Origin: Novosphingobium endophyticum
GTDB lineage: Bacteria; Pseudomonadota; Alphaproteobacteria; Sphingomonadales; Sphingomonadaceae
Length of the DNA: 64,000 bases
Reading direction: 5' to 3'
NCBI RefSeq assembly: GCF_014640675.1
Contig: NZ_BMHK01000006.1
Location: 33,472-97,471 of the forward strand
Shown here: positions 50,440 through 60,228 of the stretch, one piece after another
Position numbering within the stretch: position 1 is the stretch's first letter
How the letters are laid out: every line of letters starts with the position of its first letter
Translations under genes and position numbers: made by a program
Notes under the pieces: generated by a model
Seen by the model: only the letters and a program-made list of their open reading frames with translations
What the model was told of the DNA's origin: nothing
The model's database searches: none

Positions 50440-52878
50440 TTAATCCTGCGGCTGCTTTACCGTCCGAGCCAGCACGTCGCCCACTTTCTCGGAAAGCTGC
50501 TGCACCGAGAAGGGCTTGGGCATGAACCAGGCGTTGGGCAGGCCGATTTCCTTGCGCAACTGCTCCTCGGCGTAGCCCGACATGAACAGCACCGGCAGGT
50601 GCGGCGCGATCTTGCGGATTTCGCGGGCCATGGCCGGGCCGTCGAGCGAAGGCATGACCACGTCCGAGACGACGATGTCGAACTGACCGCCCTCCTCGAC
50701 GATCGCCAGTCCTTCCTCTCCGTCGCGCGCGACCGTCACTTCGTAGCCCTGGCGGGTCAGCGAGCGTTCCGCGACCAGACGCACAGGATCCTCGTCCTCG
50801 ACGAGCAGGATGCGTCCGCCGCCTGCCCACTGGCTGAGCGGGGCTTCCTCCTGCGCCGGGGGCTGCGCTGGCGCCGTGCCCGGCGCGACATGGTAAACCG
50901 GCAGGTAGACGACGAAGCGCGTGCCCCTGCCCACTTCGCTCTCGGCAAAGATGAAGCCGCCCGACTGCTTGACGATGCCGTAGACGGTCGAGAGGCCCAG
51001 GCCGGTGCCCTTGCCCTGCTCCTTGGTAGTGAAGAAAGGTTCGAAGATCTTGCCGAGGTGCTCGGGCGCGATGCCGCCGCCGGTGTCCTCGACGATCAGC
51101 GCGGTATATTCCCCCGCCGGGATGATCTCGCTGCGCATGGCGCGCACATCGGTGGTCGTGACCTTGCGCGTGGCGAGGGTCAGCTTGCCCGAGCCATCGC
51201 CGCGTGACTGCATCGCATCGCGCGCGTTCACTGCGAGATTGACGATGACCTGCTCGAGCTGCGTCGGGTCCGCCCGCACGGCGCCAAGGTCGCGATCATG
51301 CGTGACCACGAGCTGGATCTTCTCGCCGATCAGGCGGCGCAGCATCTGCGAAACGTCGGCGACGATATCGGGGAGCTGCAGCACTTCGGGGCGCAACGTC
51401 TGCTGGCGCGAGAACGCGAGAAGCTGGCGGGTCAGCGAGGCGGCGCGGTTAGAATTGGCACGGATCTGCTGGATGTCGTCATAGTCCGAATCGCCCGGCG
51501 TATGACGCATCAGCATGAGGTCGCAGGTACCCAGGATCGCGGTCAGCACATTGTTGAAATCGTGCGCGACACCGCCGGCGAGCTGGCCGACGGCCTGCAT
51601 CTTGGTAGCCTGCGCGACCTGGCGCTTGAGGCGGGTTTCCTCGGACGTATCGGTGAGGCCAAGCAGCACCGCCGCTTCGCCGAGGCCGCGCACGCCGGCG
51701 AGGCTGAGCGATACCGGATCGTCGGGCAGGGTCGAAAGGCGGACGGCGATGTCGCCGGCGGCGGCGGGGCCTTGCGCGAAACGGCGGATGGACTCGGAAA
51801 GCGCGCGCTTGTCCTCGCGTACGACAAGATCGGTCGGGTAAGTCGGCGGGTCCTGCCCTTCGCGTCCGGCGGCGCGCATGAAAGCGGGGTTGGCGAAGAG
51901 CAGGTGGCCGTCGCGGTCCGCCATGGCGAGGCCGAGCGGGAGCTGGCTGAGCAGCGCCTCCAGATGCGGGGCCGCCGCGCGCCCCGCGGCGCTGGCGCCG
52001 ATGCCCTGCCCCGCCTCGACCACCAGCATCAGCGAGGGCGTGGTGTGCGGATCAGGTTCGCCCGGCGCATCAGGGTCAGCGACGGGTATGTGGTAAAGCA
52101 CCAGCGGCGCGCCCCGGCCGCCATCCTTGGCCCAGCCGATGCGCTCGCCTTCCTCCTGGCTGAGCAGCGAGACGAAGTCCTGTCCGGTCATGTCCGCCAG
52201 TTCGTCGCCGGCCGCGTGCAGCGCAAGGCCGGTGCTGGCGGCGCGGATCATACCATCGGGATCGACCAGCGCGGCGGCGAACCCGGCGCGGGCAAGCCCC
52301 TTGCCGAGCTTGCCGTCGAGTTGGACGACGAGTTCGGAAACCAGGTCCACCGAGCGGACCGGCGAGATGCACCAGACGAGGAAGTCGTCGCCCCGGCCGG
52401 AGCGGCGCACTTCGATATTCCAGCTTTCGGAACCGTCGTTGCCCGAGACTTTCTCCGTCGCGGCGCCGTCGCGCCATGCAGCCCGCGTCGCATCGGCGAG
52501 GCGCTCCAGCGAAGCATCGTCGAGCGGCAGGCGCTGCGGGGCATGGCCGACGCCGAACCACGCCTCGTAGCTGGCATTGGCGCACGTGAGGCGGCCGGCG
52601 CGATCGGTGACGGCAATGGCCATGTCGGGCCGGTCAATGGCGGCGACGGTCACGGACCAGTCGGGGAGGGCGAACTCGGGCTCGGCCTTCTGCGGCCTGC
52701 TGCGCGAGACCATGAAGGCGAGTCCCGCAAACGCGGCGAGCGCGCCGGCGAAAGCCGAAGTCACGACCGCGTCCCGCGCCACCAGTCCGACGAGAAGGAC
52801 GCTGAACGCCAGGGCAAGACCGACAACCAGGAGGTCCGTCTGCCGGGACTGGCGAAGCCCCTCGTCCAACAGCTTCAT
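50440..52878 (-). CDS. cckA: Cell-cycle hybrid histidine kinase CckA
   Basis: 812 residues. Two transmembrane helices at the N-terminus (LVVGLALAFSVLLVGLVA and SAFAGALAAFAGLAFMV) are followed by PAS-like regions (about 80-390). Then come the phospho-acceptor motif GVAHDFNNVLTAILG, the ATPase domain (VEDTGGGIAPEHLGKIFEPF) and a C-terminal receiver domain with IVVSDVVMPSLDG. The length and the receiver match CckA, which feeds phosphate via ChpT to CtrA. It overlaps the upstream DUF2062 gene by 4 bases. The partners are outside the window. Confidence 0.93.
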   Translation of the reverse strand: MKLLDEGLRQSRQTDLLVVGLALAFSVLLVGLVARDAVVTSAFAGALAAFAGLAFMVSRSRPQKAEPEFALPDWSVTVAAIDRPDMAIAVTDRAGRLTCANASYEAWFGVGHAPQRLPLDDASLERLADATRAAWRDGAATEKVSGNDGSESWNIEVRRSGRGDDFLVWCISPVRSVDLVSELVVQLDGKLGKGLARAGFAAALVDPDGMIRAASTGLALHAAGDELADMTGQDFVSLLSQEEGERIGWAKDGGRGAPLVLYHIPVADPDAPGEPDPHTTPSLMLVVEAGQGIGASAAGRAAAPHLEALLSQLPLGLAMADRDGHLLFANPAFMRAAGREGQDPPTYPTDLVVREDKRALSESIRRFAQGPAAAGDIAVRLSTLPDDPVSLSLAGVRGLGEAAVLLGLTDTSEETRLKRQVAQATKMQAVGQLAGGVAHDFNNVLTAILGTCDLMLMRHTPGDSDYDDIQQIRANSNRAASLTRQLLAFSRQQTLRPEVLQLPDIVADVSQMLRRLIGEKIQLVVTHDRDLGAVRADPTQLEQVIVNLAVNARDAMQSRGDGSGKLTLATRKVTTTDVRAMRSEIIPAGEYTALIVEDTGGGIAPEHLGKIFEPFFTTKEQGKGTGLGLSTVYGIVKQSGGFIFAESEVGRGTRFVVYLPVYHVAPGTAPAQPPAQEEAPLSQWAGGGRILLVEDEDPVRLVAERSLTRQGYEVTVARDGEEGLAIVEEGGQFDIVVSDVVMPSLDGPAMAREIRKIAPHLPVLFMSGYAEEQLRKEIGLPNAWFMPKPFSVQQLSEKVGDVLARTVKQPQD

Positions 52879-53474
52879 GCGGCGGTCTCGCAGCCTTGCG
52901 ATTCGCGTATGGCCCGGGTGCGCGCGGCATGGCGCTCACGCCGCGCGCGGCGTTTGCGCCCGATCCAGCTCCGCCAGAGAACGCCGGAGACGACATAGCC
53001 CAGCGCCGAAGTAACGATCGACAGAACCACGAAGCCGATGGTCGTGAGCGCCGCCGATCGGGCGAACCAGACGAAGGTTTCCCATCCGCTCGCCCCCCAA
53101 CCGGCGCCTACCGCCGAGGCGACACCGGTGGGGTCGACGTGAAGCATGAACCGGCCCACGCGATTCGCCACAACCACCCAGAACGGCAGGGTGAAGGGGT
53201 TGGTCACGAAAGTCACGAGCGCGGCGATCGAGACGTTGGCACGCGCGGGCATTGCGAGGAAGGCGGCCAGGAAGATCTGGCCGACGGGCACGATGAAGCC
53301 CGCGAACAGCCCCAGCGCCACGCCGCGCGGCACGGAGCGGCGCGTGAAGCGCCACAGCTCGGGGCTCAGAACGCGATGGGCGATCGGCGCGATCCAGCGG
53401 TTCCGCTCGAAGTCCTCGCGCTTGGGCATGCGCCTCGCAAGAGCGTCAGCGATTTGCCGGAACTCTCCGCTCAA
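52875..53474 (-). CDS. DUF2062 membrane protein
   Basis: 199 residues starting with TTG at 53474; an ATG at 53429 is possible, but the tandem paralogue has the same N-terminal extension. The DUF2062 core is seen in [37 protein letters not shown] and two later hydrophobic segments, with a very basic C-terminus (SWIGRKRRARRERH). The protein is an inner-membrane protein of unknown function. The last 4 bases overlap cckA (ATGA), hence translational coupling. Confidence 0.85.
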   Translation of the reverse strand: MSGEFRQIADALARRMPKREDFERNRWIAPIAHRVLSPELWRFTRRSVPRGVALGLFAGFIVPVGQIFLAAFLAMPARANVSIAALVTFVTNPFTLPFWVVVANRVGRFMLHVDPTGVASAVGAGWGASGWETFVWFARSAALTTIGFVVLSIVTSALGYVVSGVLWRSWIGRKRRARRERHAARTRAIRESQGCETAA

Positions 53475-53505
53475 AGCTTTGCTCCATCATCGTGCGCCGC
53501 ATGTG

Positions 53506-54072
53506 TCACGCACCGTTACTCCCTTGCGATCGCAAGCCCCGCGCACGGTGCTTGCGGCCGATCCAGAACCGCCAGAACCAGACGGCGGCGAAATAGCTGA
53601 CGAAGGCCGCTACCACCGATTGGACGAACAATCCTATAACGATCGCCGGTGCGGTGTCCGTAAGCAGCCAGGCAGACCACTGCCGGATGCCCGCGCCGGA
53701 TTTCACCAGGTGTTCCACGGTCTCGACATTCGCATGATAGCCGAAGCTGTTGCCGATCGAAACCGCCAGCGGCAGGATGATCAGGATCGTCGTGAAGGGA
53801 TTGCTGATGAAGGTCATGGCGGCCGCCAGCGGAATATTTCCGCGAAACGGCACGCACATGAGCGCGGCACCGACGATCTGGACGCCTGGGATCAGCGCAA
53901 AAATGCCGATGAACATGCCCACCGCGACCCCGCGCGGCACTGAGCGGCGGGTGAAGCGGAACAGTTCCTGCCTCCGGGCGAAAGGCGCGGTCAGGCGATT
54001 CGCCTCGAGCTGCGCATGCGTCGGCATCTGGCGATGTAACCAGGCGGACAGGCGGGACAGCAACGCGCTCAT
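53506..54072 (-). CDS. DUF2062 membrane protein (tandem paralogue)
   Basis: 188 residues with the same core as the downstream gene ([38 protein letters not shown]) and a similar basic tail ([13 protein letters not shown]). Its start overlaps the smpB stop by 4 bases (ATGA). The two copies diverge clearly outside the core, so the duplication is old. Function unknown; it lies in the smpB-cckA-recA block. Confidence 0.87.
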   Translation of the reverse strand: MSALLSRLSAWLHRQMPTHAQLEANRLTAPFARRQELFRFTRRSVPRGVAVGMFIGIFALIPGVQIVGAALMCVPFRGNIPLAAAMTFISNPFTTILIILPLAVSIGNSFGYHANVETVEHLVKSGAGIRQWSAWLLTDTAPAIVIGLFVQSVVAAFVSYFAAVWFWRFWIGRKHRARGLRSQGSNGA

Positions 54073-54551
54073 CCGTGTTCCCGCAGCAACCTGCCCTGTT
54101 CGCGCTTCCAGTCGCGCTCCTTGATCGTATGGCGCTTGTCCGCCGCGTTCTTGCCCTTGGCGAGCGCCAGTTCCACCTTGGCGCGGCCGCGGCTGTTGAA
54201 ATAGACCGAGAGAGGCACCAGGGTCATGCCCTTACGCTCCACCGCGCCCTGCAGCCGGTCGATCTCCCGCTCGTGCAGCAAGAGCTTGCGCGGTCGTTTG
54301 GGCTGGTGATTGAAGCGGTTGCCGTGGCTGAACTCGGGCACGTTCGAGTTCACCAGCCAGCACTCACCGTTCTTGATCTCGGCATAAGACTCGCCGATCG
54401 ACCCTTCGCCGAAGCGCAACGATTTCACCTCCGTGCCGGTCAGCGCGATTCCGGCCTCGAAGGTATCCTCGATATAATAGTCGAAGCGCGCCTTGCGGTT
54501 TTCCGCGACGGTCTTCTGCTTGTCGAAAGTCTTGTGCTGCGGGCGTGCCAT
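54069..54551 (-). CDS. smpB: SsrA-binding protein SmpB
   Basis: 160 residues. It has the SmpB signature [20 protein letters not shown] followed by [26 protein letters not shown] and the basic C-terminal tail ([20 protein letters not shown]) that mimics an mRNA/A-site element. SmpB delivers tmRNA to stalled ribosomes for trans-translation. It is the first gene of the unit containing both DUF2062 genes and cckA. No ssrA gene was found in the window. Confidence 0.97.
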   Translation of the reverse strand: MARPQHKTFDKQKTVAENRKARFDYYIEDTFEAGIALTGTEVKSLRFGEGSIGESYAEIKNGECWLVNSNVPEFSHGNRFNHQPKRPRKLLLHEREIDRLQGAVERKGMTLVPLSVYFNSRGRAKVELALAKGKNAADKRHTIKERDWKREQGRLLREHG

Positions 54552-54630
54552 GTCAGAGCGCCATGTAGGGACTCGCGCACGAAAAGGAAACGCCCCTGAC
54601 GGACGATCCGTGGGTCAGCTTCGGGCAGCT

Positions 54631-55080
54631 TCAGTCGTGCTGAAGGTAGATGCCGAGCTGGACCAGCTTTCCGCCCTCGTCGAACTGATAGACGGTGCAG
54701 GAGTTGACCACCGATTCGGCCCCGCCGCGCGGCGTGTTATGCTCCGTCAGCTCCAGGAAAACGCGGCTTCCCACCTGGCTGATACGGTGGAATTCGGCCC
54801 AGAAGTCGGTCGTCGTTCCCCACTGCATGAGCAGCCCCCGATAGACTTCCCAGCCCATGTCCGCCTTGTCGTTGCCCACGCGCCGGAACCGGGCGGTATC
54901 GAGCATCGCCGCCACTTCGTCCCAGCCCGATTCGTTGAAGCCGGGCTCCTTCGCCTTCTCGACGGTGCGCTTGATGCAGTCTGTATAGGCCAGAACCTTC
55001 AGCGCGTATTCTCCCGTAACGGCCGCACGGTCGGTCCATGTGCCCGAGGCGGGCGCCTGCTGGCTTGCGGTGGTGGCCAT
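54631..55080 (-). CDS. NTF2-like (SnoaL-fold) protein
   Basis: 149 residues from the ATG at 55080, with GGAGAGAG just upstream; the open frame to 55476 is the antisense of the peptidase gene region. The pattern FRRVGNDKADMGWEVYRGLL, FWAEFHRISQVGSRVFLEL and VYQFDEGGKLVQLGIYLQ (quoted in part) matches a cone-like NTF2/SnoaL fold used by small enzymes or binding proteins. No catalytic pair is obvious. It stands alone between smpB and the divergent S9 peptidase gene. Confidence 0.7.
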   Translation of the reverse strand: MATTASQQAPASGTWTDRAAVTGEYALKVLAYTDCIKRTVEKAKEPGFNESGWDEVAAMLDTARFRRVGNDKADMGWEVYRGLLMQWGTTTDFWAEFHRISQVGSRVFLELTEHNTPRGGAESVVNSCTVYQFDEGGKLVQLGIYLQHD

Positions 55081-55267
55081 GATCTCTCTCCGTCGCTCTT
55101 GTCTGAGCGCAGTGTTCCTCAGGCGTGAACCCCGGGCAAGATCCCGGCCCGAATAGGCGCCACGGCGATTACCGACCCGGGGCCGGCACCGCCGTTTGGC
55201 GGTGATCAACAGATTTTCACTTGCCATTGCCACGTAGCGGCAAATAACCGGAAAAGTCGTTCGGCCT

Positions 55268-55275
55268 AAGGGGGA
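55268..55275 (+). promoter_or_regulatory. Ribosome binding site deciding a TTG start
   Basis: AAGGGGGA is a strong Shine-Dalgarno sequence 6 bases before TTG 55282; the next in-frame ATG (55294) is 18 bases away, which is too far. It supports TTG initiation of the S9 peptidase gene. Confidence 0.6.
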
Positions 55276-55281
55276 AAAGCG

Positions 55282-57216
55282 TTGCAAATTAAGATGCTGC
55301 TGGGATGTGCGGCGTTGGCGATCATGGGTACCTCGGCGATCGCAAATGCAGCTCCGCCGCCGCTTGATGCCTATGGTGAACTTCCGGCAGTCACCGACAT
55401 GGCGATCTCGCCCACCGGCAGACTGGCCACCATCGTCGAGCTCCAGGGCGAGCGGCGGATCATTGCCATGGACCACGACGGCGCCATGCTGATCAACGCT
55501 CCGACGGGGGAAGCCAAGCTACGCGGCCTCGTCTGGGCGGATGATGACATCCTGCTCATCACCAACAGTGCAACCGTATCGCTTGGCCCCTACTTCACCG
55601 CCAGCAAATACGAATTGACGGGGACCATCATCGTCTCGACGAAGGACCGCGACGCGCAGCTCGTGTTCTCCAGAACCTCGAGCATCGCTGACACCACACG
55701 CGGCAGCTACGGCATTCGCAAGATCGACGACACGACTGTGGGTTATTTCGGTGGTATCGCGCTCGACGTCGGCTCGGGCGGCCCGCGCTTCCGCCACGGG
55801 CGAGCGACGCTATACGCTGTGGACCTGGCCAGAAACAGGGCGAAGCGCGCCGCCGGCCCACCGGCAGAGAATCATTACAGCGACTGGCTGATCGATGCCG
55901 CAGGCAACGTCGCGGCCACGCTGGACGTCGCCGAGGGAGACGGGCTCTGGCGGATCAGGAACGTCAAGGGCCGCGAAATCGCGCGGGGCGTGGACAAGAC
56001 CGGCAACGTCAGCCTGCTGTGTTTCGGTAAGGATGGATCGACGATTGTCTACGCCATCGAGGATCAGGACGGAAACCGGCGCTGGTTTGAAATTCCGCTG
56101 GCCGGCGGTTCGCCGGACGAGTTTCTTGCCGACGTTCGAATCGAACGCACCTATGTCGACCGGGCCACGGGCCGCATCTTCGGCTATCGTGAACGCGGCA
56201 GTACGCCGAAAACCGTAATGTACGACCCCAAGGTTGATTCGGCGGTCGGGCGCATCTTCGAGGCATTCGACGGCCGTAGCCCCCGCCTGATGGATTGGAC
56301 TCCCGACTTTTCGAAAGTGCTCGTGCGTACCAGCGGGAATAACGACAGCGGCACTTGGTACATGGTCAACCTTGCCACGCGCAGGGCAGACCCGATCGGT
56401 GACGAACGCTCGAATATTCTGCCCGAAGACGTCGGCCCTATATCGACGGTCGACTACGTCGCCGGCGATGGACTGGAAATGGACGGCATCCTCACCTTGC
56501 CGCCCGGACGCGAGGCGAAAAATCTGCCGGTAATCCTGCTTCCCCACGGCGGCCCCTCGTCGCATGACGAAGCGGACTTCTACTGGTGGTCACAAGCCTT
56601 CTCCTCGCACGGATACGCGGTCTTTCAGCCCAACTTCCGCGGCTCGACCAATCGCGACGATGCCTTCCGTCGCGCCGGCTACGGCCAATGGGGACGCAAG
56701 ATGCAGACCGACATCACCGACGGCCTCGCCGAACTGGCCAAACGCGGCATCGTCGATCCAAAGCGCGCCTGTATCGTCGGCGCCAGCTATGGTGGATACG
56801 CAGCCCTTGCAGGCGTGACGCTGCAGCAGGGCTACTACCGCTGCGCCGTATCCGTCGCGGGCGTTTCGGACATCGAGCTGATGTACAAGACCGACCTCCT
56901 GGAAAGCGGCCAGTCACGGATGACAGGGCGGGCGCTGCGCGAAGAGCTAGGCGATCCCAAGAGCTATGACGAGATATCGCCGCGCCGATTCGCCAGGCAG
57001 GCCGACGCCCCGGTCATGCTGATCCACGGCAAGGACGACACAGTCGTGCCCTTCAAGCAAAGCCACGTCATGGCCGATGCCCTCAAGGACGCCGGCAAAC
57101 CTTATGAACTGATCGAACTCGAGGGCGAGGACCACTGGCTTTCACGCGGCGAAACCCGCAAGCAGATGCTGCGCGCGGCAATGCGATTCGTTCAAAAGTA
57201 CAATCCGACGGACTGA
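55282..57216 (+). CDS. Exported S9-family (prolyl oligopeptidase-type) peptidase
   Basis: 644 residues from TTG 55282, or 640 from ATG 55294. A signal peptide (MLLGCAALAIMGTSAIANA) is followed by a WD/propeller-like domain (about 30-370) and an alpha/beta-hydrolase domain. The triad is visible: Ser502 in GASYGG, Asp585 in HGKDD and His618 in EDHW; the oxyanion motif LLPHGGPSSH is also present. It should cleave short peptides in the periplasm, removing dipeptides or acyl-peptides. It is convergent with dapA. Confidence 0.88.
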   Translation: MQIKMLLGCAALAIMGTSAIANAAPPPLDAYGELPAVTDMAISPTGRLATIVELQGERRIIAMDHDGAMLINAPTGEAKLRGLVWADDDILLITNSATVSLGPYFTASKYELTGTIIVSTKDRDAQLVFSRTSSIADTTRGSYGIRKIDDTTVGYFGGIALDVGSGGPRFRHGRATLYAVDLARNRAKRAAGPPAENHYSDWLIDAAGNVAATLDVAEGDGLWRIRNVKGREIARGVDKTGNVSLLCFGKDGSTIVYAIEDQDGNRRWFEIPLAGGSPDEFLADVRIERTYVDRATGRIFGYRERGSTPKTVMYDPKVDSAVGRIFEAFDGRSPRLMDWTPDFSKVLVRTSGNNDSGTWYMVNLATRRADPIGDERSNILPEDVGPISTVDYVAGDGLEMDGILTLPPGREAKNLPVILLPHGGPSSHDEADFYWWSQAFSSHGYAVFQPNFRGSTNRDDAFRRAGYGQWGRKMQTDITDGLAELAKRGIVDPKRACIVGASYGGYAALAGVTLQQGYYRCAVSVAGVSDIELMYKTDLLESGQSRMTGRALREELGDPKSYDEISPRRFARQADAPVMLIHGKDDTVVPFKQSHVMADALKDAGKPYELIELEGEDHWLSRGETRKQMLRAAMRFVQKYNPTD

Positions 57217-57253
57217 ACAAAGGCAGGCCGTCATCCGGGCGTCAACGGCCCGA

Positions 57254-58135
57254 TCAGAGCAGCCCGGCGTGAACCAGTGCCTTGTCGACGGCGGCGCGTG
57301 CCTTGTCGTTGCAGGGAACGAGCGGCAGGCGGAGTTCGTTCTCGATCCAGTCGTGGACCTGGGCCAGCGCGTACTTGCAGGGCCCCGGCGAGCTGTCCTC
57401 GAACATCGCGTAGTGCAGCGGATAGAGCAGGTCGTTGAGCCTGCGCGATTCCTCGAGGTCGTTGGCGGCGCAGGCGGCCTGGAACTCGGCGCAGAGCCGG
57501 GGCGCCACGTTCGCCGTCACCGAGATGCAGCCGACGCCGCCCGCTGCGTTGAACGGCAGCGCCAGTTCGTCATCGCCGCACAACTGCGCGAAGTCCTTAC
57601 CGATGCCCCGGCGGTGATCGGTCACGCGGCTGAGGTCACCGCTGGCATCCTTGATGCCGACGAAGGTGTCAGGATAGCGGCGCGCCAGTTCGCACACCGT
57701 CTCGGGCCTGAGGTCGGTGACGGTGCGACCCGGCACGTTGTACAGCACGATCGGAAGCTCCGCGTTTTCAGCAAGGTAGCTGAAATGCGCGAGCAGGCCT
57801 TCCTGGCTCGGCCGGTTATAGTAGGGCGCCACGACCAGCGCGGCGGCCGCGCCGCACTTCTTGGAGAAATTCATGTGGAGAAGCGCGTTCATCGTGTCGT
57901 TGCTGCCGCAACCCGCGATGATCGGCACACGGCCCGCCGCCTGCTCGATACAGACCTCGATCACACGGTGGTGTTCGGCGTTCGAAAGCGTGGAATTCTC
58001 ACCCGTGGTGCCGCAGGGAACCAGCGCCGAGGAGCCGCATTCGATCTGCCAGTCGACCAGACGACGAAAGGCCTGCTCGTCGAACGCTCCGTCGCGAAAC
58101 GGTGTGACAAGAGCAGGAATGGACCCCGAGAACAT
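57254..58135 (-). CDS. dapA: 4-hydroxy-tetrahydrodipicolinate synthase
   Basis: 293 residues, the normal length. FSGSIPALVTPF opens the barrel and GTTGENSTL is the pyruvate-site loop. The YNVPGRT tyrosine and the Schiff-base lysine in VGIKDASGD are intact. The enzyme condenses pyruvate and aspartate semialdehyde in lysine and diaminopimelate synthesis. It is divergent from slt; the intervening 111 bases hold an inverted repeat (58176-58198). Confidence 0.97.
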   Translation of the reverse strand: MFSGSIPALVTPFRDGAFDEQAFRRLVDWQIECGSSALVPCGTTGENSTLSNAEHHRVIEVCIEQAAGRVPIIAGCGSNDTMNALLHMNFSKKCGAAAALVVAPYYNRPSQEGLLAHFSYLAENAELPIVLYNVPGRTVTDLRPETVCELARRYPDTFVGIKDASGDLSRVTDHRRGIGKDFAQLCGDDELALPFNAAGGVGCISVTANVAPRLCAEFQAACAANDLEESRRLNDLLYPLHYAMFEDSSPGPCKYALAQVHDWIENELRLPLVPCNDKARAAVDKALVHAGLL

Positions 58136-58175
58136 GGACTTTACCCCGACTGACGTTCATTGATCGGCCCGTGAC

Positions 58176-58198
58176 GGTGTCCCTCCTTTCAGGACACC
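58176..58198. promoter_or_regulatory. Inverted repeat in the dapA-slt divergent region
   Basis: GGTGTCC-N9-GGACACC, perfect 7-base arms, about 40 bases from the dapA start and 49 from the slt start. It could be an operator shared by both genes; no regulator is known. Confidence 0.35.
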
Positions 58199-58246
58199 TC
58201 GCACGGACCAAAGCGTTCAGCGCCTGATAAGGAGCCTTTTCCCAAA

Positions 58247-60223
58247 ATGTCCAGCATGCAGCGAATATCTCCCCTGATCCTGATGGCGTCGGTCGCGCTT
58301 CTGAGCACGCCGGCCATGGGCCAGAGTCGGGGCGATGACGGCCGCGAGTGGGACCAGGCGCGGGCCCGGCTGATGCAGAGTCATGATATGACGGTGCATC
58401 AATCGATCGACCGCTGGAAACAGCTCGTCGCCAGTGATCGCCTTGGCTTTTCGGCCTATGCCGGTTTCCTGCTGACCTATCCCGGCTATCCGCAGGAAGA
58501 AAAGATTCGCCGGTTCGCCGAGCAGGCGGCGCTGCGCGAATCGCCCGATGCCAAGTCCGTGGTCGCTTTCTTCGAACGCTTCCCACCGCTGTCCAACGAA
58601 GCCGCGGGTCGCTATGCGGTCTCGCTTGCGGCGCTGCGCCAGCCGGAGGCGAAAGCGCGGGCCATCGCCGCGTGGCGCGGCGGCAGCCTCAATCCGATGG
58701 ACGAGACCACGCTGCTGACGCTCTACCGCGGCGAGCTGACCCCGGCCGATCACGACGCGCGTATGAACGAACTGCTCTGGCAGGGCGCCAGAACGCAGGC
58801 CGAGCGGCAGATCTCGTTCGTCTCCGCCGCCAACCGCAACGCCTTCATGGAGCGGCTCACCATGCTCCAGGGCTCGCCGCCGGGAACCCTCGGGATCACG
58901 CTGCCCTCAGGAATCGGGCGCGATCCCGGCTATGTCTACAACCGCGCGGTACTAGCGCGCACGTCGGGCAACCTGCCCTCGGCGATCAGCCTGCTGGCCA
59001 ACCGCCCGCCGCTTTCCGCCCCCGTTCCCGAGCCGGAAAAGTGGGTGAAGGAACTGCTCACCGCCGCGCGCGGCGCGGGTTCCGAAAGCGCGGTGAAAAT
59101 CGCCGAATCGATCGACGACGCCTTTGCGCCCGGCACCGACATCAGCCAGCTCTCCTTCCGCCTGCGCGACGACTATACCTCGCTCGTCTGGCTGGGCGGA
59201 ACGCAGGCACTCTGGAACCTCGGCGCCCCCCGCCGCGCCGCGCCGCTGTTCTACCGCTACGGCGCCGCGGCGCAGACGCCGGGCACGCGCTCCAAGGGTT
59301 TCTACTGGGCGGGCCGGGCGCTCGCGAAGGCAGGCGATACGGCAGGCGCGAACCGTTACTTCGAGATGGCCGCCGCCTATCCGCACTACTTCTACGGCCA
59401 GCTCTCGCTTGAGCGGCTGGGGCGCCCCCTGCCCAATGTCGACACGATGCCGCAGGTCGTACCGACCAAGGCCGAACGCGAAGCCTTCATGGCGCTGCCC
59501 ATTACCAAGGCGGTGCGCGACGTCGCGCGCGACGGCGACTGGCGCACCACCGTACTGTTCTTCCGCGAGATATCCGATGCCGCGAAGACCGAGGCCGACC
59601 ATGTCCTCGTGGCGGAACTCGCACAGCAGATCGGCCGGCGCGACCTTGCGGTAATCCTTGGCCAGAGCGCCCACGCGGACGGCTATGGCGACTTCGGCAC
59701 CATCGCCTTCCCGCTGGTTCCCAATCCGCCGGGCACCAACTGGACCATGGTCCATGCCATCACCCGGCAGGAGAGCCAGTTTGCCCAGAACGCCGTCAGC
59801 CACGCCGGCGCGCGCGGGCTCATGCAGCTCATGCCCGGCACAGCGCGCGAGCAGGCGGGCAAGATGGGCCTGAGCTATCAGCCCGAAGCGCTCATGACCG
59901 ACGCCAGCTACAACATCCGTCTCGGCGACGGCTATTTCGGGCGGATGATGGACTACTACGGCGGCGCCACGCCGCTCGCCGTTGGCGCCTACAATGCCGG
60001 ACCCGGCAACGTGAACAAATGGCTGCGCGCCAACGGCGACCCGCGCACCGGCGCGGTCGACTGGATCGACTGGCTGGAGCGGATACCGATCTACGAGACC
60101 AAGAACTATATCCAGCGCGTGCTGGAAAACGCCGTGGTCTACGAGATGACGTATCCGGAAAAGTCGCCATACAAGGGCAAGACCCCGCTCAGTCACCTGA
60201 TCGGCAAGCGCACACCGGGCTAA
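58247..60223 (+). CDS. slt: Soluble lytic murein transglycosylase
   Basis: 658 residues with a signal peptide (LILMASVALLSTPAMGQ) and a long alpha-superhelical region (about 40-480). The C-terminal SLT domain carries catalytic Glu509 in ITRQESQF, then GARGLMQLMPGTA and AVGAYNAGPGNV. It cleaves peptidoglycan glycan strands with 1,6-anhydro formation in the periplasm. An AAGGAG site is 12 bases before the ATG. The greB gene follows after 5 bases, so the two are probably co-transcribed. Confidence 0.95.
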   Translation: MSSMQRISPLILMASVALLSTPAMGQSRGDDGREWDQARARLMQSHDMTVHQSIDRWKQLVASDRLGFSAYAGFLLTYPGYPQEEKIRRFAEQAALRESPDAKSVVAFFERFPPLSNEAAGRYAVSLAALRQPEAKARAIAAWRGGSLNPMDETTLLTLYRGELTPADHDARMNELLWQGARTQAERQISFVSAANRNAFMERLTMLQGSPPGTLGITLPSGIGRDPGYVYNRAVLARTSGNLPSAISLLANRPPLSAPVPEPEKWVKELLTAARGAGSESAVKIAESIDDAFAPGTDISQLSFRLRDDYTSLVWLGGTQALWNLGAPRRAAPLFYRYGAAAQTPGTRSKGFYWAGRALAKAGDTAGANRYFEMAAAYPHYFYGQLSLERLGRPLPNVDTMPQVVPTKAEREAFMALPITKAVRDVARDGDWRTTVLFFREISDAAKTEADHVLVAELAQQIGRRDLAVILGQSAHADGYGDFGTIAFPLVPNPPGTNWTMVHAITRQESQFAQNAVSHAGARGLMQLMPGTAREQAGKMGLSYQPEALMTDASYNIRLGDGYFGRMMDYYGGATPLAVGAYNAGPGNVNKWLRANGDPRTGAVDWIDWLERIPIYETKNYIQRVLENAVVYEMTYPEKSPYKGKTPLSHLIGKRTPG

Positions 60224-60228
60224 TCGCG

